A stretch of DNA of 35,699 bases from VFZP01 sp043730365. GTDB taxonomy: Bacteria > Acidobacteriota > Terriglobia > Bryobacterales > Bryobacteraceae. The notes under the pieces are model-generated. The model saw only the letters and a program-made list of their open reading frames with translations, made no database searches and was not told the DNA's origin. Position numbers and translations under genes: made by a program. The DNA lies in assembly GCA_043730365.1 (NCBI GenBank), contig JAYTKJ010000716.1, positions 1-35,699 on the forward strand, given 5' to 3'. Of this stretch, positions 8,590 through 16,716 are shown piece after piece. The stretch's first letter is position 1. The number at the start of each line of letters is the position of its first letter.

Positions 8590-9762
8590 CTACTTGCTGG
8601 AACTGCTCTTCGGCTGCGTCTTGGTCCCAGGGATCGGTACGGCCCACAGGAGGCGCTTGCGGCGCGGTTTGTTGGCCACTTCCTCTTTGGTCACGGTTTC
8701 CGGCTTGAGCTGCGCCGGATCCATCCAGGTGGTATTCTTGCCGGCTGCGGCCGAGCTGTCGACGAAGCCGTCCTTGATTTCCAGGAACGCGTCCTGGCGA
8801 AGCTGCGTGAGATACTCGCGAATCTTGGGCTGGAAACGCTCGCTGTACAGCTTTTCGTTGATTTGCGCCTGCACTTCTTCCAGCTCAGCCTGCCCGGGCT
8901 TGTGATGCTCGTCAACGCGCAGGATCAGGAAGCCGTCCTCCCGCTTTAACGGGGGATCAGTGACGTAGCCCTTGGGTTTCTCCCAAGTGGCTTCGATGAT
9001 CATGGCGTTAAGGTCACCCTTCTGCTGTCCGCCGATCTCGCCGCCATTGCGGGCGGTGTCCGGGTTGTCGGAATTGTCACGGGCCAGCTCGCCGAACCGT
9101 TCCTTCTTTGCGCGCACCAGCAGATCCTTGGCCTTCTTTTCGGCCGCCGCCACTCCCGCGGCGTCCTTGCCGGCGGTGGAGATGAAAATCTCGCTCAGGA
9201 AGATCTGATCTTTTCTCACAAACTCGGACTTGTGCTCGTCGTAGAACTTCTCCACTTCGGCCTTGGGAACGTTGATGAGCCGGCCCACTTCCTGGCGAAT
9301 CACGCGCTGGGTCACCAGCGAGTTCCGCATTTCGGATTTGTAGTCCTCAAGCGACTGCCCGGACTGCTCCCGGACCCAGGATTGAAAGCGGTCCGAATCG
9401 GCGCACCGCGGATCGGCCTTGGCGCATTCTCGTTGAATGTCGGCCACCTGCTTGGTGATCTCGGAATCGATGTTGATGCTGAGTTCCTTGCCTTTTTGCA
9501 CCAGGAGCAATTGGTCGATGCGGTCTCGCAGAATATCCTTCTCGCGTTCCTTGAGCAACTGATCCAACTGTTCGCCCTTGGCGCCCCGCTGTTGGAAGTC
9601 GGCCTGCATGCCCGCCCGGCTCTTCTCGAGCTCGGTGCGCGTGACGATATCTCCGTTAACTTTGGCGACAATCTCCTCCATCACCCGTACGTCGGCGGCG
9701 CACAGAGCCGCGGACGCAACGCCGGCCAGGAGGAACAACTTACTGAACTGCATGAGATCCAT
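8590..9762 (-). CDS. SurA-like periplasmic chaperone / PpiC-type prolyl isomerase
   Basis: 390 residues from the ATG at 9762, which has GAGG 9 bases upstream; ATG 9753 is an alternative. A signal peptide is clear (hydrophobic FLLAGVASAALCAAD, about residues 9-24). The SurA N-terminal domain follows (VAKVNGDIVTRTELE, then RDRIDQLLLVQKGKELS). A single PpiC-like domain occupies about 185-300 (FGELARDNSDNPDTARNGGEIG), and the C-terminus is Lys/Ser-rich. E. coli SurA has two parvulin repeats; this has one. It is expected to escort outer-membrane proteins across the periplasm. The start overlaps the end of mfd by 23 bases, and a terminator follows. Confidence 0.88.
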   Translation of the reverse strand: MDLMQFSKLFLLAGVASAALCAADVRVMEEIVAKVNGDIVTRTELEKSRAGMQADFQQRGAKGEQLDQLLKEREKDILRDRIDQLLLVQKGKELSINIDSEITKQVADIQRECAKADPRCADSDRFQSWVREQSGQSLEDYKSEMRNSLVTQRVIRQEVGRLINVPKAEVEKFYDEHKSEFVRKDQIFLSEIFISTAGKDAAGVAAAEKKAKDLLVRAKKERFGELARDNSDNPDTARNGGEIGGQQKGDLNAMIIEATWEKPKGYVTDPPLKREDGFLILRVDEHHKPGQAELEEVQAQINEKLYSERFQPKIREYLTQLRQDAFLEIKDGFVDSSAAAGKNTTWMDPAQLKPETVTKEEVANKPRRKRLLWAVPIPGTKTQPKSSSSK

Positions 9763-12700
9763 TATCCAATACCTCAGCCTTCGGGGCCAACTGGCCCAGA
9801 TATTGTTCGAGCGTATCCAGCAGCGGCCCGGGCGTTTGTTGCGCCAAAGGCAGCCGCAGGACTCCCGCCGGCGTGAACTGCGCTCCCGCGGTCACGCCAA
9901 CCAGTTCCATCAGCTTCACGGGATCCACTCGCGATCCCGGATGGAACTTGAAATGAAGCGCACCCTGCTTGCGCTCCACCGATTCGATCCCCAACGCCTC
10001 GGCGGCCGACTTGAGAACTGAGAACTTCGCCAGCAATTGCACCTGCTCCGGTACCGGCCCGTAGCGGTCTGCCAGCTCCTCGATGATTTTCGCCGCGCGC
10101 TCGCGATCCCCGGCGTCGGCAATGCGCTTGTAGGCCCGCAGGCGCTGGTTTTCGTCCGATATGTAACCGGGCGGAATTCGCAGATCCAGGCCCAGGGTGA
10201 ACGAGGTATGAATCTCCGGCGCCACTTCTTCGCCCCGCAATTCCTTCACGGTGGTGTTCAGCAGCGACATGTACATGTCGTAGCCCACCGAGTTGATGTG
10301 GCCATGCTGCTCGCCACCCAGCAGATTCCCGGCGCCGCGCAATTCCAGGTCCAGCGCGGCGATCTTGAAGCCCGAGCCAAGATCTGAAAACTCGCGCAGA
10401 GCCGCCAATCGCTTGCGGGCCACTTCGGTGAGCTCGGCATCTTCCGGCACCAGCAGATACGCATAGGCGCGCCGGTTGGACCGCCCCACGCGGCCGCGCA
10501 ACTGGTACAACTCGCTCAGCCCGTACCGTTCGGCGTTCTCAATCAGCATCGTGTTGGCCAGCGGGATGTCGATGCCGTTTTCCACGATCGTGGTGCAGAC
10601 AAACACGTCGAACTCATGATGCATGAATCCCAGGATCACTTTTTCCAGCGCCGCTTCGGCCATTTGCCCGTGACCCACGCCAATGCGCGCTTCCGGCGCC
10701 AGCTCTTGCAGAAACGCCGCGCGGTTGAAAATGCTCTCCACGCGGTTGTGCAGAAAGTAGACCTGCCCGCCGCGCGCCAGTTCCTGCTCGAGGGCATTCT
10801 TGATCAAGTCCTGGTCATAACGCGCCACCACGGTCTGAATAGCCAACCGGTCTTTGGGCGGTGTCTCGATGACCGAAAGATCGCGCAGTCCCAGCATGGA
10901 CATGTGCAACGTGCGCGGGATCGGTGTGGCGCTCATCGAGAGCACGTCGACGTTCTGCCGGAATTGCTTCAGCTTCTCCTTGTGCTTGACGCCGAAGCGC
11001 TGCTCTTCGTCCACCACCAGCAGCCCCAGATCCTTGAACTTGACGTCGCCGGACAATAGCCGGTGCGTACCGATCGCAATATCGATCTTGCCCTCGGCCA
11101 ATTCCTCGGCCAACGCGGTCAACTCTTTGTTTGAGCGGAAGCGGCTGAACAACTCGATGCGCGCGGGAAATGCGGCAAAGCGCCGCTTGAAGGTTTCCGA
11201 ATGCTGGAGGGCCAGCACCGTCGTCGGGCAGAGCACGGCCACCTGTTTGCCATCGCCGAGTGCTTTGAAGGCCGCGCGCATCGCTACTTCCGTTTTGCCA
11301 AAACCGACATCGCCGCACAGCAGGCGGTCCATCGGCCGGAGGCGTTCCATGTCCCGTTTTATGTCCTGGACGACGGTAAGCTGGTCTTTGGTTTCGGTAT
11401 AAGCGAAGGCATCTTCAAATTCCCGCTGCCAATTGGAATCGGGTGAGTAGGCGAAGCCCTTGGAAATCTGCCGCTGGGCGTAGAGCTTGAGGAGCTCTTC
11501 GGCCATATCCAGCATCTTGGCCTTGACGCGAGTCTTGGTCTTTTCCCACGTGACGCCGCCAAGCCGGTCGAGGCCCGGGTTATTATCGCCCGCTCCGCGG
11601 TAACGCTGGATGAGGTCCATGCGCGCCAGCGGCACGTAGAGCCGGGAGCTGCCGTGATACTCCAGCAGCATGAAATCGCCTTTTTGATCGGCCTGCGCAA
11701 TTTCGCGAATCCCCAGGAATCGGCCGATGCCGTGCGTGGCATGCACCACGTAGTCGCCTTCCTTAAGATCGCCGATGTCGGCCGAGAAGGCGCCCATCTG
11801 CCCGGACCGCACGTCGCCGCTCGCCGCCGATTCCGCTTCGGCGCGATCAAACAGATCCTGCGAGCCGAAGATGGCTACGTAGCTGTCGGGCAGCATCACG
11901 CCGCTGCGCACATGGCCGCGCGCCAGCAGAATACTGGCCTCGGTGGAAGCATACGGGCGCTGCGCCAGGTACGGAGATGCCTGGTCTGCCGAGTCCAGAC
12001 TCAGTTGGTAGGGCACCGAATATTCCTGGAAAATATCGGCCAGCCGTTCCACCTCACCCACCGAGGCGGCAAAAAAGACAGTCCGGACGCCTTGCTCCAC
12101 CAGCGTTCTGGCCTCAGCCACTGCCACCGCCATGTTGCCGTGAAACACCATCGTTGGACGGCAAGGGATGTGCGGCGAGAGGGGCTGCTCGAGATCGAGT
12201 TGGCGCAACTCGAGGCTCGCCATACCCGCGATGCGGTCGCCGAACTCTTCCCAGGTTAAGTAGAGATCGCTGGCGGGGCAAGGCCCATCCCGGCCCGGCT
12301 CGTCCAACCGCTTCCACAATCGCTCAGCGGCCCCTGCCGTTTGCTCTGGCTCGTCAATGACGATGAGCGCGCCCGGGACTTGCTCAATCACCGTCGACTG
12401 GCGCGGACGCGCACGCGGAATTTCAAATTCCCAACCGCTCGGCGCAGTGTCGCCATAGCCTAATTCGTTCAGCAACTGGCGCGAGCGCGGATACTCGGTG
12501 AGCGGGAGCAGCGTCACCGTGGAGATTTTCAACACCGAGCGCTGCGTTTCGATGTCGAAAGTTCGCATCGATTCCACCAGGTCTCCGAAGAACTCAACGC
12601 GGACGGGGCGGGCCGCTTCGGCAGGAAAAACGTCCAGGATGCCGCCGCGGATGGAGAACTCGCCCAACGCCTCAACGGGCTCATGCCGTTGGTAGCCGAT

Positions 12701-13228
12701 GCCCAGCAGATGCTGGGAGATATCCTGCATAGGCATCTCTTCGTTTAGCTCGAGTTTGATGGAGAGCCCGCGGTGGAACTCGGCCGTCTCGGTGCGCAGT
12801 AATGCTGAACCCGCCGGCGCCACCGTGATCGGAGCCGCGCCGTTGGCCAGCCGATGCAGCGCCACCGCCCGGCTGGCCGCGATATCCGGATGCGGCGACA
12901 AATTCTGGTGCGGCAGTACGTCCAACGCCGGCAACAGTTGCGGCCGCGCGGCTTCCTTCGACAGCGCAAAGAGACTGAAGAAGGTGTCGAGAAGTTCGGT
13001 GAGCGCCTCGGCCTGCTTGGCGCCATCCACCACCACGATGATGGGCCGTTCCACGGATTGCCACAAGAGCGTTAGATACAGCGCCTTGGCCGTCAGTGCC
13101 AGCCCGCCGAGCCGGAAATCGCCGCCTTCACCCTTGGCGAGCGCGGCCGAAACCTGGCGCACTACGTCCAGAAACGCCACGTGGCGCCCGGTTGAAAGGA
13201 GCAGGTCCCGGAGCGCTGGATGCGTCAT
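9740..13228 (-). CDS. mfd: Transcription-repair coupling factor Mfd
   Basis: 1162 residues, the usual Mfd length. The order is a UvrB-like N-terminal region, an RNA-polymerase-interacting domain (EGDYVVHATHGIGRFLGI), and a RecG-like translocase with Walker A GDVGFGKTEVAMRAAF, DEEQ box (VVDEEQRFGVKHKEKL), TAT-type motif (SMSATPIPRTLHMS) and motif VI (QLRGRVGRSNRRAYAYLL). A C-terminal TRCF domain completes it. It removes stalled RNA polymerase at lesions and recruits UvrA. The start shares ATGA with the stop of rfaE2, and its end overlaps the surA-like gene. Confidence 0.98.
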   Translation of the reverse strand: MTHPALRDLLLSTGRHVAFLDVVRQVSAALAKGEGGDFRLGGLALTAKALYLTLLWQSVERPIIVVVDGAKQAEALTELLDTFFSLFALSKEAARPQLLPALDVLPHQNLSPHPDIAASRAVALHRLANGAAPITVAPAGSALLRTETAEFHRGLSIKLELNEEMPMQDISQHLLGIGYQRHEPVEALGEFSIRGGILDVFPAEAARPVRVEFFGDLVESMRTFDIETQRSVLKISTVTLLPLTEYPRSRQLLNELGYGDTAPSGWEFEIPRARPRQSTVIEQVPGALIVIDEPEQTAGAAERLWKRLDEPGRDGPCPASDLYLTWEEFGDRIAGMASLELRQLDLEQPLSPHIPCRPTMVFHGNMAVAVAEARTLVEQGVRTVFFAASVGEVERLADIFQEYSVPYQLSLDSADQASPYLAQRPYASTEASILLARGHVRSGVMLPDSYVAIFGSQDLFDRAEAESAASGDVRSGQMGAFSADIGDLKEGDYVVHATHGIGRFLGIREIAQADQKGDFMLLEYHGSSRLYVPLARMDLIQRYRGAGDNNPGLDRLGGVTWEKTKTRVKAKMLDMAEELLKLYAQRQISKGFAYSPDSNWQREFEDAFAYTETKDQLTVVQDIKRDMERLRPMDRLLCGDVGFGKTEVAMRAAFKALGDGKQVAVLCPTTVLALQHSETFKRRFAAFPARIELFSRFRSNKELTALAEELAEGKIDIAIGTHRLLSGDVKFKDLGLLVVDEEQRFGVKHKEKLKQFRQNVDVLSMSATPIPRTLHMSMLGLRDLSVIETPPKDRLAIQTVVARYDQDLIKNALEQELARGGQVYFLHNRVESIFNRAAFLQELAPEARIGVGHGQMAEAALEKVILGFMHHEFDVFVCTTIVENGIDIPLANTMLIENAERYGLSELYQLRGRVGRSNRRAYAYLLVPEDAELTEVARKRLAALREFSDLGSGFKIAALDLELRGAGNLLGGEQHGHINSVGYDMYMSLLNTTVKELRGEEVAPEIHTSFTLGLDLRIPPGYISDENQRLRAYKRIADAGDRERAAKIIEELADRYGPVPEQVQLLAKFSVLKSAAEALGIESVERKQGALHFKFHPGSRVDPVKLMELVGVTAGAQFTPAGVLRLPLAQQTPGPLLDTLEQYLGQLAPKAEVLDNGSHAVQ

Positions 13229-13698
13229 GCCGGGCGGTTGAGAATTTCTTTTTCGACGTTGGTGGTGGAGTAGCCGGGTTCGAGCGGGATCAGCCGGACT
13301 TCGCCGCCCGCCGCTTCCACTTCTTCGCGGCCGGCCACAAAGTGAGACCAGTCTGCGCCCTTCACCAGCACGTCGGGCAGCACGGCCGCGATCAACTCGC
13401 GCGGCGTGTCCTCGTCAAAGAAGGTGACGGCGTCCACAGCAGCCAGATACGACGCCATTTCTCCGCGCTCGCCTTCGGCAATCAACGGGCGGGCTGGTCC
13501 CTTGTAGCGCCTCACACTGGCATCGGTGTTCAGCGCCAGGACCAGCACATCGCCCAAGGATCGCGCGCTTTCAAGCAAGCGGATGTGACCGGGGTGCAGC
13601 AGGTCGTAGCAGCCGTTGGTGAACACCACGCGGCGGTTTTCGCGCTTCCAAGCGGCGCGCTGCTCAATCAGTTCCGGGCGTGAGTAAATCTTTCCCAT
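13225..13698 (-). CDS. rfaE2: D-glycero-beta-D-manno-heptose 1-phosphate adenylyltransferase
   Basis: 157 residues. It is a stand-alone nucleotidyltransferase equal to the C-terminal half of HldE. The motif VVFTNGCYDLLHPGHIRLLE contains the HxGH ATP-binding signature, followed by NTDASVRRYKGPARP and later VLVKGADW. It makes ADP-heptose for the LPS inner core, so the organism has a heptose-containing outer membrane. The kinase half (rfaE1) is not in the window. The stop overlaps the mfd start (ATGA). Confidence 0.94.
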   Translation of the reverse strand: MGKIYSRPELIEQRAAWKRENRRVVFTNGCYDLLHPGHIRLLESARSLGDVLVLALNTDASVRRYKGPARPLIAEGERGEMASYLAAVDAVTFFDEDTPRELIAAVLPDVLVKGADWSHFVAGREEVEAAGGEVRLIPLEPGYSTTNVEKEILNRPA

Positions 13699-13752
13699 GG
13701 TTAGACCGAGCCACTCAAGATGGTAGCGAATCCGGCACGTGACAGGTCTCGC

Positions 13753-14313
13753 TTACTGAAACATCGAGATGCCGGCCACACCGGCCGCGCCGGCCCGCAG
13801 GCACAGTGGCGCACTGCGAACCGAAACTCCTCCGAGGGCCAACACCGGAATGCGAACCTTGGCGGCCCACTTGGTGAGGCGCTCCAGACCCAGCGGCGGC
13901 TGCGGCTCGGCCTTTGACGGGCTCAGGAACACCGGGCTCAGCACCGCAAAATCGGCGCCGCCCTGTTCGGCTTCGAGGAGTTCATCTTCGGTGTGGCAGG
14001 AGACGCCGATCAGGAAATCCGGCGGGGTAATCCGGCGCACCCTATCGACTGACGGAAAGTCCGCCGGTAGATGGACACCGCCGGCGCCGCAAGCCATTGC
14101 CACGTCCACACGCGAGTTCACCAGAATGCGGCTGCCGTGCGGATTGGGCAGGGTCAGCACACGTTCCACCAGGTCCGACAATTCGCGGGCAGGCATATCC
14201 TTCTCACGAATCTGCACCAGATCCACGCCGTCCATCAGGTTGCGCGAGATGGCCTTGACCAGAGCCTCGGCGCCACCCGCCAGCCGCCGATCGGTAATGT
14301 AGTAACGAATCAA
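13753..14313 (-). CDS. thiE: Thiamine-phosphate synthase / TenI family protein
   Basis: 186 residues from a TTG start at 14313. That codon shares TTGA with the fmdE stop, and the protein then begins with the family N-terminus IRYYITDRR. The TIM-barrel motifs are DGVDLVQIREKD, GVHLPAD, FLIGVSCHT, FAVLSPVFLSPSK, VLALGGVS and AGVAGISMF. The stretch that is usually NDR(V)D reads VNSRVD, so a metal-binding Asp is replaced by Ser. The GVHLP form is also common in TenI, the thiazole tautomerase. Whether it condenses HMP-PP with thiazole phosphate or is a TenI-like isomerase cannot be decided from sequence alone; no other thiamine gene is nearby. Confidence 0.8.
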   Translation of the reverse strand: MIRYYITDRRLAGGAEALVKAISRNLMDGVDLVQIREKDMPARELSDLVERVLTLPNPHGSRILVNSRVDVAMACGAGGVHLPADFPSVDRVRRITPPDFLIGVSCHTEDELLEAEQGGADFAVLSPVFLSPSKAEPQPPLGLERLTKWAAKVRIPVLALGGVSVRSAPLCLRAGAAGVAGISMFQ

Positions 14314-14909
14314 GATCCCGCCTGCGCCTTTTCGTAGTATCGCTGTCCGGCGCAGCTGCGGCACAGCGTGCGGCCTGGCTGCTCCACCTGGCGGCCGAAG
14401 CTGATACGCTCGCCGCACTCCGCGCACTCCACGCGGGGCCCCTTGTATCCGGGCATATCTTCCGGACCAACTTTCACGGTTACCCATGCGTGCGAGAACA
14501 GCTCGGCTGCCGGGAGTTGCCGGTAGGCGGCCATCTCGCGCCGATTGCGGCTGTCTATTTCAGGAAACATTTCCTCCGCTTTTTGTTTCGAGCTTTCGAG
14601 CGCGGCCACGCGCACGGCGCGCGGTGCTTCCAGGTCGCAGAAGGTGGCGGCCATCTTTCCGAAATCGAGAAACTTCAGCGCCCGCTTGCCCAGCCGGCAA
14701 CCCGTCACTACGGCAATCGCATCGGTGGCGCACCGGTCGATCTCCACATACGTGACCAGGCGCTTGCGGTGAGTGCCCAGCGGATCGTCCAGGCCGAGGA
14801 GCTCCAGGCCATGTAACGCCATCCGCACGCCCAGGATCTGGCCCGCGCACAGATGACCGTGCGCTTTCTCGGCCAGCGCCACATATTCATCAAAGGCCAG
14901 CATCGGCAT
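14310..14909 (-). CDS. FmdE-family protein with C-terminal zinc ribbon
   Basis: 199 residues. The N-terminal FmdE domain (about 5-140) shows HGHLCAGQILGVRMA, DRCATDAIAVVTGCRLGKRA and DFGKMA, the Cys/His pattern of proteins encoded with molybdenum formylmethanofuran dehydrogenase in methanogens. The C-terminus carries a four-Cys zinc ribbon (CAECG, then CRSC, about 160-187). It lies 9 bases after modC and overlaps the thiE-like gene, so it is in the molybdate transport operon. The family's biochemical role is not settled; a task in supplying or maturing a molybdenum or tungsten enzyme is inferred from context. Confidence 0.87.
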   Translation of the reverse strand: MPMLAFDEYVALAEKAHGHLCAGQILGVRMALHGLELLGLDDPLGTHRKRLVTYVEIDRCATDAIAVVTGCRLGKRALKFLDFGKMAATFCDLEAPRAVRVAALESSKQKAEEMFPEIDSRNRREMAAYRQLPAAELFSHAWVTVKVGPEDMPGYKGPRVECAECGERISFGRQVEQPGRTLCRSCAGQRYYEKAQAGS

Positions 14910-14918
14910 AGTCGGGTT

Positions 14919-15989
14919 TCAGAGGACTCGCAGGAAGGCTGCGGGAAGTTCCACCAGCCACTCCTTATTATGCTTGTGCCGGTCAAACTCTCTGGGGTCT
15001 ACCATCGCTGCCAGGCCGCCGCTGAACTCCATGCGTATAGACCGCGCGCGCTCCACGGCCCGCTCCAGCGTGGCCGGCAACTGATTGGCGCCCGGCTTGC
15101 CATCGCGCGGAATCGCCGTCAGCACTTCGGGCCGGATGTAGAGCGTGACGTGATCGCCGCGGAATCGTCCGGGGAAATACGGCCCGTGCAAATCGAAATC
15201 GCCGAAGCGGAGGATGCTGGAATTGCGCGAGGGGTCCAGGGCGCGAATCTCTACCGGCAGCAGGTTGTACAGGGACAGCAACTGGGCCACCTTAAGGCTG
15301 GCCGGCTGATCGACGATCTGTCGTGGCGGGCCCGCCTGTAGCAACTGGCCCTCATGGAGAATCAACATCTGGTCGCCCACTTCGAAGCACTCATCCAAGT
15401 CGTGTGTGACCAGTAGAACGGGCGTGCCGAACTCGCTCCGCACCTGCCGCAACAGCCCGTAGAGCTCGCGGCGGAGCGACACGTCCAGCCCTTGGCCCGG
15501 CTCATCCAGCAACAGCAATCTCGGTGCGGCCAGTAGCGCTCGCGCGATGGAGCCGCGCTGCTTTTGTCCGCCGGAAAGCTCGTGCGGCAAGCGCCCGCCG
15601 AGCTCGCCCAGGCGGAACGCCTCGATCATTTCGTTCACTCGCCGGTGTCGTTCAAGGCGCGGCAATCGCTCGGCGGCGAACTCCAGATTCTGCCGCAGCG
15701 TTCGGTGGGGAAACAGCGCGTAGTTCTGGAAGACGTAGCCGCAGTGACGATCGCGCGGCGGCAGGTTCACTCCGCGAGCCGCATCGAAGAGCACTTGCTC
15801 ACCCACCGTAATGCGGCCTTCGGCCGGAGTGGCAAAGCCGGCTACCGTATCGAGGGTGAGAGTCTTGCCTGCGCCCGATGGCCCGTAGAGCACGGTGACG
15901 CCCGGGCCCGCTTCGAACTCCACATCGAGCGTGAACGCGGCAGACTCGGGGTTGGCCGCGAAATGCTTGCGGACGCGGGCTTGAATCAT
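14919..15989 (-). CDS. modC: Molybdate ABC transporter, ATP-binding protein
   Basis: 356 residues from the ATG at 15989, chosen because it overlaps the modB stop as ATGA. A complete ABC domain shows Walker A GPSGAGKT (36-43), signature LSGGQKQRG, Walker B LLLLDEP and the H-loop VTHD. The C-terminal ~120 residues resemble the TOBE/Mop-like regulatory part of ModC/CysA-type ATPases (VTLYIRPE, then LERAVERARSIRMEF). The D-loop region reads DEPGQGLD instead of the common DEPLSALD. Its partner permease is directly upstream. Sulfate or tungstate as substrate is possible but less likely given the ModB type. Confidence 0.9.
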   Translation of the reverse strand: MIQARVRKHFAANPESAAFTLDVEFEAGPGVTVLYGPSGAGKTLTLDTVAGFATPAEGRITVGEQVLFDAARGVNLPPRDRHCGYVFQNYALFPHRTLRQNLEFAAERLPRLERHRRVNEMIEAFRLGELGGRLPHELSGGQKQRGSIARALLAAPRLLLLDEPGQGLDVSLRRELYGLLRQVRSEFGTPVLLVTHDLDECFEVGDQMLILHEGQLLQAGPPRQIVDQPASLKVAQLLSLYNLLPVEIRALDPSRNSSILRFGDFDLHGPYFPGRFRGDHVTLYIRPEVLTAIPRDGKPGANQLPATLERAVERARSIRMEFSGGLAAMVDPREFDRHKHNKEWLVELPAAFLRVL

Positions 15990-16657
15990 GCGCCAGCCCG
16001 GTGGCGCGGCGAAAGCCGGTTGGCCAGCCACAGAATGCCCAGCGCCATCACGCTAATGACGATTACCAGTTTCCTCGCCAGATCTCCGTTGCCCGATTCC
16101 ACGGCATCGTAAATCGCCAGGGCCATCGTTTGCGTGCGGCCCGGGATGTTGCCCGCCACCATGAGTGTAATGCCGAAATCGCCCAACGCTCGCGCAAACG
16201 CCAGGGCCAACGCCGCCAGGATCGGGCGCATCGCCAGCGGCAGCGTTACGGCGTGAAACACGCGCCACTCGTCGGCGCCCAACGTCCGGGCGGCGCGTTC
16301 ATAGCTATGATCCACCGCTTCGAGCGCGGCGCGCGCGGACTTGATCAATAGCGGCGCCGAGTGCACCACCGCCGCCAACACCGCCGCGGGCACGGTGAAA
16401 ACCAGCGCTTGGCCGAAGACAAATTCGTAGACCCGGCCCAGGATGCTCTCGCGGCCCAGCAGCACCAGCAAGTAGTAGCCGAGCACGGTGGGCGGGAGCA
16501 CCAGCGGCAGCGTCACGGCCGCGTCCAGCGCCTCTTTGCCCCGGAACTCGAAGTTGGCTAACCAATACGCAACTGCGACGCCCATTGCCGCGGCAATCAG
16601 CGTGGACAGGAAAGCAACGCGAAGACTGAGCCACAACGGGAACCAGTCGAAGTCCAT
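15986..16657 (-). CDS. modB: Molybdate ABC transporter, permease
   Basis: 223 residues from the ATG at 16657. About five to six membrane helices are visible, with the binding-protein-dependent permease loop (YERAARTLGADEWRVFHAVTLP) that docks on the ATPase. The ModB hallmark GNIPGRTQTMALAIYDAVE lies near 180. The start follows a consensus TATAAT with only 13 bases between and no Shine-Dalgarno sequence. No periplasmic binding protein gene (modA) is present on either side: upstream lies the divergent APS kinase and downstream is modC. Confidence 0.92.
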   Translation of the reverse strand: MDFDWFPLWLSLRVAFLSTLIAAAMGVAVAYWLANFEFRGKEALDAAVTLPLVLPPTVLGYYLLVLLGRESILGRVYEFVFGQALVFTVPAAVLAAVVHSAPLLIKSARAALEAVDHSYERAARTLGADEWRVFHAVTLPLAMRPILAALALAFARALGDFGITLMVAGNIPGRTQTMALAIYDAVESGNGDLARKLVIVISVMALGILWLANRLSPRHRAGA

Positions 16658-16716
16658 GTGAAGAAGATTTATTATAGCCGGGCTCCCGGCTGCGCACCTT
16701 GCTACACTCGCTGTTC
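16658..16716. promoter_or_regulatory. Divergent modB / APS-kinase promoter region with a palindrome
   Basis: The minus strand carries a perfect TATAAT (plus 16671-16676) for modB. The plus strand carries TACACT (16703-16708) 8 bases before the GTG of the APS kinase gene. Between them is the perfect 14-bp palindrome GCCGGGCTCCCGGC (16677-16690), a candidate operator. No -35 consensus is seen for either gene. Confidence 0.5.

Noticed and set aside
14919..16657. Sulfate rather than molybdate transporter, given the divergent APS kinase
   Set aside because: A single permease with the GNIPGRTQT motif and FmdE next door fit ModB; sulfate systems have two permeases (CysT, CysW).
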